64,000 bases of DNA. It comes from Dolomedes plantarius. Lineage: Eukaryota > Arthropoda > Arachnida > Araneae > Dolomedidae. This document shows, in pieces, positions 32,945 to 46,320 of this stretch. The DNA lies in the NCBI GenBank assembly GCA_907164885.2, contig OU015498.1, positions 129,247,151 to 129,311,150 of the forward strand, given 5' to 3'. A program made the translations under genes and the position numbers. The notes beneath the pieces were generated by a model. It saw nothing but the letters and a program-made list of their open reading frames with translations, had not been told where the DNA came from and ran no database searches. Positions within the stretch are counted from its first letter, which is position 1. The number at the start of each line of letters is the position of its first letter.

Positions 32945-35900
32945 GTGTGTGTGTGTATTTAAAATAATATGTATATAACTATGTATATAAAAACATAGCT
33001 ATAGAATTGTGGTGTATACAGTTACACATATGGGTGAACGTTCAGATCTGAACCTTAAATTTAAATAATTATTCCAGTTACAAATTCATACATAATTGAA
33101 ACAAGCAATCAAACTCAAAACAAGCAGATACTTTTTAGAAACAGTATTCTTTCTCTGGGTTGAGAAGTAGTTTAAAAAATAAATAAACCCAAATATATAA
33201 ATGTACCGACAATAGGGGAACTAATGGTATTTTTTTAATTTCAAAAACATTAAGCATTTACTTACTTTGTATGCGTAACAGGAGGATAAAACATTAGCAG
33301 ACAACAATCAGATTTCATCGACGTGTGACATTAAAAATTCGTTTGAGGAAATGAACGTTAAAAATATATTTCTAATCTTTGCATGGCGTGCCTTCTACAT
33401 ACAAATTTACAGGCATTCATAAGTCATTAAACTTAAACCATTCTTTTGAATGAAAAAATAATGAGAGTGATAAAATGAAGCAATGAATTTCGGCCAAAAT
33501 TACTACTTTCTAAAACAACTGCGTTCAGTTAATAGAAATAAAAAAAGATCAAATGAATTTTCCTTTGGATATCTTTAGAATTTTCAGATAGTTTAAGATA
33601 TGTTAAAAAGTAATAATAATTTTCTTTTCTTCATTAATGCTTCATAAGTAATATGTATTTTTTATGAAGCAACTTTTTACTGTATAAAATATGGTTTGTC
33701 ATATAAAGGTAGGAAAACAATGATCAGAAAAATGTTTGATGAGATATTAAGTCTCACCTGCGAAAAATAGCTAAGAAGCAATGGCATCTTTTATTTATAT
33801 ACTTAGCTATAGTAGAAAAAGGCGTATTTTATAGTCATTTTATACGAAACATAATACCGGAAAAGAAAGCATGAAGTTTTATATTGTTAATACATGACAT
33901 ATTTCTTCCAGAATATGTCTACAACCTACTAGATATTGGGTGTGTAAAACATTAGGGATCTTTCTTTCCTAGGCTTATTGTAGAAAGTAAATTACTCAAC
34001 TATTATAGGATAAAGCAACTACAGTTTTAGAATTGCATAACGATCAATAATTGATCATTCCTATAAAATTTTGATTTCACCCCTCTTTCTATTCTGAAAA
34101 AAACTATTTATTCAAATTCTTCATATAATTAAGTAAACAATAGATGATTGTACTGCAATCCAGTTTTTATTACGGTAAAACTGAGGATAAGTTAAGAAAC
34201 CCTCTGTCAATATAAATTACAATTCTAAAACAGCTGTATCATTATATAGTGGTACAACAATTGCTAATAAACATGAATAAAATTGTGTAAAAAAAATAAA
34301 TAAAATTTATATATTTAAGAATTTCTACTTTTAATGCAAAAACCAAACTATAGGGATTTCCTGCACATACTCTTATCTAATAATCGAAAACCTAAACTCA
34401 GACGACGGAGTAAAAGGGTTTTCAGTCATATCATATCTTAACAAATAATTCTATAATAAATTGAGGGTTTGGAAAAAAAATAGAATATAATTTTGAAATA
34501 TACAATAGTTAAATTGGAAATTCAAACAGAGAGATATTTTTGTAAATCTGATGACTGAATCTTTATATGTTCATACAAATTACACTTGTTTCTTATACGT
34601 GTTTCCTATTTGCTATTTCTCAGAAGTAAATCTACTGGTAACTACCATGCACTAGTGGGTAAAACAGCAAGAAACGCTCACCATTCAAACAACACATCTG
34701 TGTAAAAAAATGTTATCATGCAGAGCGACCACTCATGTTTTTAAACAATGACCCCTTTGATAATGTTCAAGCTGAATAGGAAAATTTAATCTTCTGTTTA
34801 TATTAGAACCACCTTTTGGTAATTTTCTGAAGTCTACGCAAATTAAAGAAATAAAGTAGAAAGCGTATAAAAACGGGTTGTTTATTTGGTAGGACAGAAA
34901 GTGTTAAAAGCTTAGATTTTTTATACTGATATTTATAAAAGACAAACCAATTATTATGTGCTGAAAACTTAACTTGTGCAGCAAATTTTTCTCTAGCAAT
35001 AAGGTCATTCACTCAAATATCTTATACAATTCTAATTCTTTTAGATTAATGCTGAATCGTTAAATGCGAAAGTACAAAACAACTTAGTTTCGTTGCATAT
35101 ATGGCAAAACTATAAAAAAATTTATTTTTATTCTGTAATGTTCCTTTAAAGGTAGGGGGCATGGACGTTCTTAGTTTCTTCTAACTCAATCTAAAATATA
35201 GGAAAATAAAAATTTATTCAAGACATTTTCTTTTCTTACTGTACTCTCAAATTGAAAGAAATAATTAATGCATCAAAATGATTTTCAAAAATAAAATGCT
35301 ACCCGCTTCCTGGATAAATATATTTTAAAATGTTTTTCTTTGGAAAATCGATTTCGGTCAAGGAAGAACAATTTAGTTTTCCTTATCACCCAGGAAACGG
35401 AACTGCTGTAAAAAGCATGAACGCTGTAGTTTTTCACCCAACATTGTAGTTAAAAAGATATCTGTAAAACGATGATAGTTGATGGATGACATATTGGGAA
35501 AAGTATAGGAAGGTTCTATACTTTGTTTTTAAAATCTTTTATGCAATCTTTTCAAAGGAAAAATTATATGATACACGTAGACATCTAAAAGGGGTAAAAG
35601 GTAACGTAAAGTACATTAAAATGCTTTAAAGGTTTCTGTTTCGATAAGTTATCTGCTGCTTATTATTTTTATTCTAAATAAATAAATATCGTTGCATGTA
35701 GGGATTTTAAGGCGAGGGATTACTAGTTTATTGGCATTTTGCATGGATTATTTTAGTAGTCATGAAATTTTTCTTAGCTTTTGCTTAGCTATCACATTTT
35801 TATCCGTCCTAAGAATTAACTAGCAGCCATTTAAATGATCAGATCAGCTAAATTTCACGAATACTTTATGATTCTGATTTACAATTATTGTGTCTCCACG

Positions 35901-38900
35901 ATTTCATGAAATTTCCTCTTTTTTCTCAAAGTGAGTGATCGTTAGAGGGGAAAGAAAGTATGATCGGAGATAAAAAATAAAATGATGGGAACATTCGCAG
36001 TTGTGTCTGTTCGATCGCACTTACAGGATGACAAAAGTAAACTCGCGAAACAAAATTGTTTCTCTTTCAAGGAGCCCAAAGATGATGAATGGAACAGTCA
36101 AATAAATTCAAGAGGTACAGTGATCATTCACTCAGTTGATTTAGGTAGATATCAAAATCTTTCAGTGTCATCTTAAGTTAATATCATGAATAATTTTGTC
36201 TATCTGAACTGAATTTAAATTGTTCATACTGCCCTTAAACTTTTCCCGTGATTATCATTTGTAATACTGAGAGTGTTGGCAATTATTCAGTGAGTGAAAA
36301 TTTCATTTGACAATTTTCACAAAACCCCCTGCTCCCTTCGTTTTCTCATAATAGGAAACTAAAACCTTTGTGATACTATAACCTAGATGAAAATGTCAGA
36401 TTATAATTGGAAGTCAGACACGTTTGTAAAATGTGAATATTTCATCAGGAGAATCTAAAATATGCAGTCCGTCATTCTGTATCCAGTCCTGTCAAAACTT
36501 GCATCTCTCCACGCAACCACTGCTTCTGTAAATTTCAGTTTACGTTAATGCTCCAGGTTTTCTTAATTACTCATAATAATCCTTATTTAGAAATGTGGTG
36601 CCCCGTTGTTTCCGTGAAGGAGTCAGACACAGATGGAGTATTTAAAATTTTCATGAACTTTGATTTGACTTTTCATCAGGTTTTAAGAAAATATATTGTT
36701 AAATTAATCTGTTAAAATTACTTACTATTACAATTTGAGGGTTCGTCTCCAACCTATGGAAAACTGGGTAAAGAACAGAATAATATCTGAAATTTTTATT
36801 TAGTGCACCACTTTTCTTTCTTTTGATACCCTTAAAATTGGTTACAACTGATAGGTTTTTATATTCAAAGCAAGAGTGAAATAAAAAATTCAGGCCATAT
36901 TCTTATAATTACATAAACTTGACTATACAGTCAACAATCTTTAAGACCATGGAATAATGGATAATATGGAAATCAAGGTCTCAGTTTTATTCAAAAAATG
37001 TTATATATGGGGCTGTTTAGAAAGTAAAAAACCTTTTAAGATGCAAATAGTGATCAATTAATATATTTTATAATTTTTTTATATCTACATTCTTTCTTTT
37101 GTTTATCCTTTTTGACGTCATTTATTGTACAAACAACACATTTTTTCCCTTGCAATATATCTTCCCTCATAGTTTATTTTAAAAAAAATCAGGGATTCAT
37201 ATTCGCAAAATTTGTTCTTTATTTATTCGTAAAATTCGTTGTCTATATAACAGTCCTTTAGTTTCAATATAAAGGTGACTTAAAAGTCAGTTAAAATTCG
37301 ATTTGGATTGTTAGGTCTATTTTTCAATCTTCCCATCCGAAACTTTTAACAAGTTTTTTATATCGATTTTGGGAAGTGGGGGATGAAAAACTATCCACTT
37401 CATCACGCTTAACAAGCCTACCCTAACCACATTCACTTATGCACATTATACGTCAACTTTAAATGCAACATTTTAGGGGAACTCAACAACTAGTAGAGGT
37501 TTTCAATCCAAAAAGACTGTTTCGAAAACTTTTAGAGAAGCGACAACTTAGTTGAAATGCATTAATTTCATGGAAATTAGTGCATTTCAAGTTTCCCTTT
37601 CATTCCACGAAAGTGAAATCTTTAACTGTCTAATGTTTATTGTCGAGCATAAAATTTTGGAGGTCCAAGTTTTGTCGCGAGACATGATATGTATCAGAAA
37701 TTCCACTCTTCATTCTCTTAAGTATAGGTTCTAGTGAATTTAATACTTTCAAGAAAATGATAGACTTTTTGAAAGGAAAACTATTTTCTGTGAGGAATTT
37801 CTATAAAAGTCACTGTTTCGAGAAGACAAACGCTGGAGGCAAAAACTTTTGACTCCATAAAAGTGCCTAAATATTTTTATAACATTACAAAGTAGCCTAT
37901 AGCAGCGACATGCAAAAATTCTGGTGTCAACTATATCTGTTCGTGATTCTAATGAGGAAACTCGTGCTATTCCAGGAAGTATCTTAGAGCAATACAAAAC
38001 TTATAAGTTGTTGACTCATTTTAACTAATGTAGGTTTCTATATGACTTGAAATTAAGTTCAAAGACTGTTATTTTATCAGAAATTTTATGCTTCTTTCAA
38101 TTTGTATAAATGTTATGGTTAATTTTATATGGAATTGTTTAAAAATATTATGAAAACCGGGAAAATTTTTCTTAGTCATGTTCCAAGCTGCATATTGCGT
38201 TAAAAGCATTTTTGGGGCTTCTTTCGTGTAGAAAATCAGTAGCTGACATCATTTGTCTCCCTTATCGTGAAGGAAACGGAACAACGGAGAAACATGATTG
38301 CAGCCAAGCTTCATGTTTGGGGGAATAACCTGAAATACTTTATCACCTTTGATAGATGACACAGTTGGAAAAATAACAGAGCATTTTTCTGTTTATACAA
38401 AAGTACTGTTTTCATCTCTACATATCTTTGAAAATCAACTGAAATTTTTATCACGCCACCTATAGGTTGCTGAAAAGGAATGATGACATAAAATTGATGG
38501 ATATACTTTAATGGCTATAAGTGTATTGCTTTAGGAATTTTCATTCGAGTGACAATCACGTCGACAATTTTACCCTTTTGAAATATTTTTGCTTCCCACG
38601 AGAAAAGTAACTTCACTTCTTCGAGAAACGAATCTAATATTTTCTGCTTCTAGGGGTTTTTCTATAGGTGTGCTAAAATTTACGCTTCCAAAGCATCTTG
38701 TGACCCGTTCGATTAAATCTCAAGATAAAAGATCTTCTGTAGACAATTCATTTATACTTTGCTTAAATATTAATTCCATGGTTGACCATGTATTTAATTA
38801 TATAATATCCTGTAGATAATTTAGACTTCACTGAATTTTAGTGAACTACAGTAAAGAAAGACTTATTCCTTATTTTAGCTATTTTCTAAGAAGCACTATA

Positions 38901-39130
38901 CTAAGGAACACTATATTGCCTTTCGAAATTCGCATATTGTTCACTTCTTGAAATCAGAGAGGATAAATTTGAAAAGCTCGTGTCTTTTACTGAGAACACT
39001 TTAAAATTACTCCTTAATATGGAAGTTAAGCATTACAAAACTATTCTATATCACTTAAATAGTTCTGAAAACGTGTAAGGTTGACATAAGATTCGATTCA
39101 CAATAATCGAACTTTTAGGTGAATAAAGTT
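32945..39130. other. AT-rich intergenic or intronic DNA
   Basis: About 6 kb without a recognisable gene or element. Short open frames exist, such as 35982-36176 (+, 64 codons) and 34803-35012 (-, 69 codons), but show no domain, no repeat and no convincing splice context. Two weakly similar segments near 35330-35640 and 38190-38560 may be relics of one old repeat. Confidence 0.5.
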
Positions 39131-39400
39131 AAAGAAGCCGCTTAAGATATGCTAATTGCGGCATACGCGGTTGGTATAAGTACCAAGCAGCTAGAAAAAT
39201 GTAAGAGGAAGTAAGAGGAAGTGAAAGGAGGAGTAGAGCTGACAAAACGAAGTATCGAGCTGGAGCTAGGCTTAGAGTCTGGTTTAATAATAGTTAAGTT
39301 TTGCGAGCAGCCGCTCGAGGCATAGCTATGTTGCTTCAAACCTACGTGAGTTATTGTTAGGCCCAAAGTTTACGTGGCAGCACTGCTGGTTGACTTTCAA
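39131..39400. other. Higher-GC block of unknown nature
   Basis: This block is clearly richer in GC than its surroundings, with purine-rich repeats (AAGAGGAAGTAAGAGGAAGT near 39200). It lies just left of a long (TA)n run. It may be a short interspersed element, but I see no Pol III boxes and no defined ends. Confidence 0.3.
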
Positions 39401-39488
39401 AGTATCTGTGGGTATAGCAAATTATATTCTTCTTGAATGAGTAGTTATACAAGTGAATATATTGAATTGTATTTCCCTTACATGAATG

Positions 39489-40281
<793 letters not shown>

Positions 40282-40589
40282 CCTCTAGTCGGGGCCAGAT
40301 TAAGGCATTATAGGCCTCTGGGCTAGGGCACTGTGAGGCCCCTAGTAATATCGGCCCCTAGTAAAGATTTTTTGTTCTTATTGCTATTTGCTGACTACCC
40401 CATTGCCACTTCTCCGGCCACCTCAGAGATGATTAAACACTAGCTGTTAAGAGACTTTTGCAGTACTCTGTAAACTTAAAATGAAAAAAAGAAGCTCAAA
40501 GAAGACAAAATTAAAACTATTCGTACAAGGTTGACTACTGAGATTTAAATATTTACTTTGCTTAACTTCTTAGAAACATTTCTTTATAG

Positions 40590-41228
40590 CAATGGTTCTC
40601 AACCGATGGTACGCGTACCCCTTGGGGGTACGCGATTAACTACCAATAAGTATACAAAATTATATTGATACATGCTAGAATTTAATTGTGGTAAAAGTTT
40701 GAGTAATGATTTAAAAATGTAAACTATCAGTAAAGCAGCAAGCAAACACGTCGCTCGTCACAAGCAAACACAAAGAACTAGCAGACATTGCTGTGAAGTA
40801 CATTCTGAGGTTTACAACAACTTATTTGGGCGAAAAAGGAGTTCTCTATAAAGTTTAACTTACCTAAAGAACAAGTATAGGAACATGCTTAATGTTGAGG
40901 ATGATTTACGACTGTATTTGACCAAACTGGAGCCAAATATTGATGAACTTCGTAAACAAAAACAAGCCCAGCGTTCCCACTCATTATTTTCTGAGTCTTT
41001 TTAAATTTTATGTCTGATTAATAAAAACTTTTTAATAAAATGCCCATTAAAATATTTTTTTGTTTTTAATTTAAATTACTTATTCTTAATTAAACTTTAA
41101 CAGTTTAATATTTAAACTTTAACTAATATAACACATTTTAATAAAACTAAAGTGTTTTTGTTGGGAGTACGCATAGTTAAAGACACACAAAAAGGGGTAC
41201 GTGGGTTGAAAAAGGTTGAGAACCACTG
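40590..41228 (+). mobile_element. Nested hAT element, internally deleted
   Basis: A 639-bp element starts CAATGGTTCTCAACC and ends GGTTGAGAACCACTG, an inverted repeat typical of one hAT group. Flanking 8-mers CTTTATAG (40582-40589) and CTCTAAAG (41229-41236) match at six of eight positions. It lies inside the older hAT, just after the stop codon region of that element's transposase relic, so it is the younger of the two. Confidence 0.85.
40864..41004 (+). pseudogene. hAT transposase C-terminal fragment
   Basis: An open 46-codon stretch reads LKNKYRNMLNVEDDLRLYL and continues KLEPNIDEL to a stop. This matches the conserved C-terminal tail of hAT/ZBED-type transposases. No catalytic core is present. 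Confidence 0.75.
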
Positions 41229-41230
41229 CT

Positions 41231-41425
41231 CTAAAGCATAAAAAATTGTAACTCCTTTAGAATTGTATCATTTTCCACTGCCTTAAGAGCAAGTCTCTTG
41301 AGTCTTTCTTGTACCATTGTCGATCTCTAAGTATTCTTCAAATGTTTCATCTTGGGGAAACTCCTTTTTCCAATCGCATTAGTTGTCATCAAGCCCGTGT
41401 AAATCCGCTGAACTATTTCAACGTT
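41231..41425 (-). pseudogene. hAT transposase dimerisation-domain fragment
   Basis: The minus frame reads NVEIVQRIYTGLMTTNAIGK, RSFPKMKHLKNT, stop, RSTMVQERLKRLALKAVEND. This is the hATC dimerisation signature (N-x-E-R-S-F, L-R-S-T-M, R-L-x-x-L-A-L) with one in-frame TAG. It belongs to the older hAT element. Confidence 0.85.
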
Positions 41426-41593
41426 AGGGAATGAAGAAGCTAATCCATTGTTTTGCTACAAGAGTGTAAATATCCGAATCCTTCAGAGATTCATGTGTTT
41501 GCCTGAGTTCAATATCAGCTTTTTTTCTATCTCCTCGAGGCTCTTGGGATGAAACTCCTAGAGCCCATGCTTTAATCCCACCCTGCCTCTAGT

Positions 41594-42135
41594 AATATAG
41601 TGGATAAATCTTCCGCTTGTTACCTACGCGCTCTTATCTGCTTATTTTAAATCTCTCTACACGAAACTTCATGGAAGTCACCAAAAACTGTGTTACATCA
41701 ATATAAAACTTTTTACAACACACAAATGTATTTTTAATTTCCGAAGAAATCTTCAAGTATTTTATAAAAAGTATGGAAAAATTAAAGATATTGTCTAATC
41801 TTGATAAATATTTTGTCTGTGGTTCCAGCATATAACGTAATTCAAGTATCATTACGAGATGATATTGATTAGCATTAAATATCCCAAACACTGGAATGCA
41901 AATTCAAATTCATATTCCAAGGACCTCGATGTATATTGAATTCAGAAACAGGGTATAAATTTATGCCTTTAGGTCGAGCAGAAAAATATACTTTTGTTCA
42001 AAAATTTTATGGTCCAGTGCAAACTGTTACTTTTTAGCTGGGAAAAACACTGTTATTTTTAAGCAATTGTTGAGATTTATGGACTTAGTGGAATGTGAGA
42101 TTTTAATATTTATTTAGAATTTAAACAAAATAATA
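41594..42135. other. AT-rich non-coding stretch
   Basis: No gene or element recognised; short frames only. Confidence 0.45.
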
Positions 42136-42545
42136 ACTAAGCACAATTAATAGAATGCGTTTGCACAATTAATAGAATAAATACATTTACACAGTTAATA
42201 GAATATGTTCACACAATTAATAGGATACATTTACACAATTAATAGAATATGTTTGCACAAGTAATAGAATGCATTTACACAATTAATAGAATATGTTTGC
42301 ACGAGTAATAGAATACATTTACACAATTAATAGAATATGTTTGCACAAGTAATAGAATACATTTACACAATTAATAGAATATGTTTGCACAAGTAATAGA
42401 ATACATTTACACAATTAATAGAATATGTTTGCACAATTAATAGAATACATTTACGCAATTAATAGAATATGTTTGCACAAGTAATAGAATACATTTACAC
42501 AATTAATAGAATATGTTTGCACAATTAATAGAATACAACTATACA
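42136..42545. repeat. ~22-bp minisatellite, about 18-19 units
   Basis: The consensus is close to CACAATTAATAGAATATGTTTG. Units alternate between an ACATTTA and an ATGTTTG form, giving a higher-order period of about 44-45 bp. Confidence 0.9.
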
Positions 42546-42988
42546 ATTTAATTGAATATAGGGGATGGATCAACGTTGGGGAAATGAAAAAGCCAATAAG
42601 CAATGATATATTCTTTATGCCTATTAAGCATAAAGAATATGAATTGTGATTTGACTTACAGATCAATGAAGGAGAATATATTTTATGTTCAAACGTCATC
42701 CAAACCATTCACTTCAAAGAAAACATGAAAATCAGAGTAATTGAGCAGAAGCCGTTTTAGACCTTCTGCTCTGCTACAAGTGCAACAGATTTCTGGTGTA
42801 AAGTAGATGTTGCCACAAACCGTTACAAAATTAAGAGAATTACTAGACCAGTGCTGCCGCCTATGAACGATCATTGCTGATGCTGGACGGAACAAAAATG
42901 AAAATCGTCGATAGTGACTGTTTAATAATCACAAAATTTGTTTCCCATATATTTTAATCGTCGATAAATTGGTGTAAAGTAAAGGAAA
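42546..42988. other. Non-coding stretch with an unassigned minus ORF
   Basis: A 68-codon minus frame at 42689-42895 contains a CCTCS patch and is of higher complexity than its surroundings. I do not recognise it. It may be part of a repeat or an exon relic. Confidence 0.3.
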
Positions 42989-43603
42989 CTAGTGATTATT
43001 GATACCCGTCAAAGCATGACGGCTAGATAGCAAATAAATGCACTAATACACAAATTATACTCAACACATCATTGCCAAATGTTAAAATCATAATAATTCG
43101 CAGAAACATATTAATGTGTTCAAGCTTAGTGAGTATCTAAAGCGGTATTTAAAAATGTCACTGAGCATGCGCGGAAAGTAATTTTTTTTAACTGTAAATT
43201 ATCGCTAATTAAACAACGAAGTAAACAATTTCATTAAGGTTTAATCTTATATTTCACAAACATAATTATCATAAAAATAAAAATGGCAGAGAGAGAGAGA
43301 GAGAGAGAGAGATCTAGAGAGACTCCTTGGAATAAACGTGTTTATCAGTAAAACATGCCACTGAACATGCGCAGAATCAGTGAGTTTCTAAAGACAGATT
43401 TAAACATGCCACTGAACATGCGCAGAAATCAATTTTTAATTGTAAATTATCACTAATTAATAGAAATTGCGTTTACAAATACCAAATTTGACACATCTAC
43501 AGATTACAAACTTTCGTTTAAGACCAAAATGAAGTAAATCGATGCAGTAGTTTTCTCTCACGGACTACCCAAAAAAGTCGGTTTAGCAACTTAAATATAT
43601 AGA
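42989..43603 (-). mobile_element. Helitron-like element, family B (copy 1)
   Basis: Read on the minus strand it begins TCTATATATTTAAGTTGC and ends with a hairpin (CCGTCA-TGCT-TTGACGG), a short spacer and CTAG followed by T. A TC start, a 3' hairpin near the end, CTRR and no target duplication fit a non-autonomous Helitron. A second copy with the same two ends lies at 59532-59873. A (GA)n run sits inside near 43288-43316. Confidence 0.65.
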
Positions 43604-43843
43604 TATCTTAAATTTAATAAAGCTAGATTCATAAACGTTAAAATATATAGAAACCATATAATCTTCAAAGTACTTGCATTGATTTTTTAAAATAAAATAT
43701 AAAAATTTAGATGCTTTTTACGTGATACATTTAATTCAAATTAAACGTTATCCAGACACATTAAAGAAAGCCTATAAATATTATCTTCCAACTTAATCTT
43801 TTTTACATAAAATTTTATAACTCCAGATAAGAAAGTCGGAATT

Positions 43844-44218
43844 TGATGCGAAGTTTATCTTTTAACAAGATGTGGCATTGCATATTTTATTATTTCAGGG
43901 GCGATATATTTTGGCCCTAATGACCACGATCTTAACATAAATAGGAACTGTTTTTCTGCGGCAGGCTTAGAAACTTCGCAGCAAAAGAAGCTGCCTCTGG
44001 TGAACACTTATTCTAAATGCGTGAAATGAAGTTGCACTGATCATGTTCGCAGACGAGCGCTGTTCATTTATTTTATGGCTAAAACACTAAAAGCTGTGTT
44101 TTATGTTACTCGGGTGGCAGATTTTATTATCGTACTAAAAGTCTTACGCTTCGGGGATAGGGCAGCTCTTGATACCATCTTCGAAGCGTTGTTTAAAGTA
44201 TTAAGAGAACCCAACTGA
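43844..44218 (+). pseudogene. Possible decayed exon or coding relic: ~125-codon frame with one TGA
   Basis: From the TGC at 43844 to the TGA at 44216 one frame is open except for a TGA at 44027. A splice-acceptor-like TTATTATTTCAG ends at 43898. From 43901 the peptide begins AIYFGPNDHDLNINRNCF. The last 47 codons, from ATG 44075, form an amphipathic stretch including FIIVLKVLRFGDRAALD and IFEALFKVLREPN. GC content is clearly above the flanks. I do not recognise the family. It could be a pseudogene exon, a transposon relic or chance. The internal TGA argues against a working gene unless the frame is two exons. Confidence 0.35.
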
Positions 44219-45329
44219 AAAAGTGCTATGCACTTCTTTGAAAATAATGATTTTAAGATTTTTTGGAAACTTCACAAGATATGCACATAAAAGATTAAAA
44301 TAAAAAATTCACAAGATATGCACACAAAAGATTTGCAAACTGTTATAGAAATTTAAGTAAATTTATGACATTTCGATAAGCTTATGGTAGAATAGGGTAA
44401 GGATACGTGTACATCGAGTTACTGTATGATCACTAATTAAAATGCTCATTACATTTTTTATTTACAAAAATTGATACACTGGTAGATTTTTTATAGATAA
44501 AAACTCAACAAAATCTTGCAAGAAGTCTGTTTGTATACTTCAAGTGTTTTCTAGGGCTATACGGTTATTGTAAATTTTTAAACCACAGTCTTTTTTTCTC
44601 AACAGGAAACGATTTATCAACTCATACAGATTTTGTTAAAGTTTTCTAAATTATTTTTATATATAATTTATTGCATTTAATTTTGATTAAGCCCAAATTT
44701 ACAATTTTAAATAAATTATAGAGTAGTGTTTTAAAATAGCAACTTTAAGGTATAAAAGATAATAATAAAATTAACATACTATTTTCACATTTAAAATAAA
44801 ATAGGGGAATTTTAAACAAATATTTTTCGTTTACCTTAGTATGCAAGTTTAAATAACTAGCAATATTACAATTGGTAAACTTTTATGTGTGATAAAACTG
44901 TAAATTGCATTTCTTTGGACAACACCATTTTTATAGTTATTTAATGACCAATTATCGTATACTCTCTATAAAAGTAAGAACATTATAATCTTTTTTTAAT
45001 GCCGACTTTTTAGCAAAATCTAACAGGAACTTGTAGGTTAATTGTACATTAATACCTTTTTAATAAATTTTACAAAACTCTGAATGAACTTGGAATTAAA
45101 ATTTTCTCTATTAAGTGAAAACATTTATAAATAAAGGAAAATATTTAAACCTTGAGAATAATTTATTGATAGGTAAAAAATACTTAGAACATAAAACTGG
45201 TTTGGAAGACAACACAATAAAATAATTTTTATTAGCATTCTTATCCAAAACTGTATACATTATATGCCAAAAGTTAAATCTTTTCCAGATAAGATACTAA
45301 ATTTAAAGTATTCAGCCATTTCCAAAGTA
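44219..45329. other. AT-rich non-coding stretch
   Basis: Nothing recognised. A short direct repeat (AAAATTCACAAGATATGCACA-like) occurs near 44280 and 44320. Confidence 0.5.
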
Positions 45330-45528
45330 CAGAGTGCGGCAGAAAGAACGTTCTGATTTGGAACGTCAATTACAAAAATACAACGCAAGATAGAGGAAAA
45401 AATTTTTATACCTGAGGAAAATAAAAAAAAAATGTTTATTTATTTATTATTAATTATTATTTATTTTATTTATTTATTTATTAATTTATTTATTTATACC
45501 CTTGGAACGGTCTTTCTGCCGCACCGTG
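45330..45528. mobile_element. Short TIR element (MITE), 199 bp
   Basis: The left end CAGAGTGCGGCAGAAAGAAC and the reverse complement of the right end CACGGTGCGGCAGAAAGACC form ~24-bp inverted repeats. TA lies on both outer sides (45328-45329 and 45529-45530). The interior is AT-rich TTTA repeats without coding capacity. A Tc1/mariner-type MITE is the likeliest class. Confidence 0.75.
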
Positions 45529-45530
45529 TA

Positions 45531-46262
45531 TTTAAAACATATGGCCTAGCAGCTAGAACGAAGCGGTAGAAGAACATTCGTGTGTGTGTAAGGGGAGGGG
45601 GCACACAGACCCATTAATGGTTAATAAAATTATGGCAATAAAGGATAAACCTTAGTATCAGAGTGTTTGGGGATGGAATAGTACCTGATTCCACCCCACT
45701 CATTCCTATTCCTACGGCTCTACTGTAAACAAATTTCCTACAGTAGTAATAAATTCCAAATGAACATCATTTCAGCTCTTCAAGAAACATGATATCTTCG
45801 TTCTAATACTTAAATCAAATTCTTCAAATCCGAAAATCACAAGAATTCTCCCGATGTGTTATTCATGGTTGTTTCGATAACTCAGTGGTCCACTCACATC
45901 CATATTCAAAAACCCGGAAGTGGGTTGATGACCTACCTCGCCTATCACAATAACACACGTGAAATGGGTTTCACAACCCACTTACCATTATTACAGCATG
46001 TGGCCCACTTTTTTTTCTTTCTGTGTAAAACAAGATAAGCAGGTATGTAGTAATAAATGTGTTATGTTATGCAGAGTATATATACAGAGACGATTCTAAA
46101 CTTCGTGGGATCCAATTATTAAAAAACAAATTTTTCGGCCTTTCTAAGAAGGCCATCATCTATATATTTAACCTTAAGCTTACGGGGCCCATTTTTCCAA
46201 TTCCCTTTTTAGAACGGGAAATTTCATACCCCCTTCGTAAGGACGGCCATTAAGGCGGGTAT
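45531..46262. other. Non-coding stretch
   Basis: No gene recognised. A small hairpin (GGCCTT-TCTAAG-AAGGCC) lies near 46138-46155, followed by a GC-richer tail up to 46258. That segment may be a fragment of an unidentified short element. Confidence 0.35.
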
Positions 46263-46269
46263 ACACACG

Positions 46270-46317
<48 letters not shown>
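46263..46317. repeat. (AC)n(TA)n microsatellite
   Basis: An AC run then a TA run ends directly at the Tigger-like inverted repeat; the final TA is the target duplication. Confidence 0.9.

Positions 46318-46320
<3 letters not shown>

Larger units (their letters stand above)
40290..41585 (-). mobile_element. Older hAT element with perfect 8-bp duplication, interrupted by a second hAT
   Basis: The duplication CCTCTAGT occurs at 40282-40289 and 41586-41593. Ends are related inverted repeats: CGGGGCCAGATTAAGGCAT on the left, and CAGGGTGGGATTAAAGCAT as the reverse complement of the right end. A hAT dimerisation-domain fragment on the minus strand (41231-41425) confirms the family. It is internally deleted, with about 650 bp of its own sequence left once the nested element is removed. 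Confidence 0.85.

Noticed and set aside
42136..42545. Possible CRISPR array
   Set aside because: Units are contiguous 22-bp tandem repeats with no unique spacers, in a eukaryotic context.
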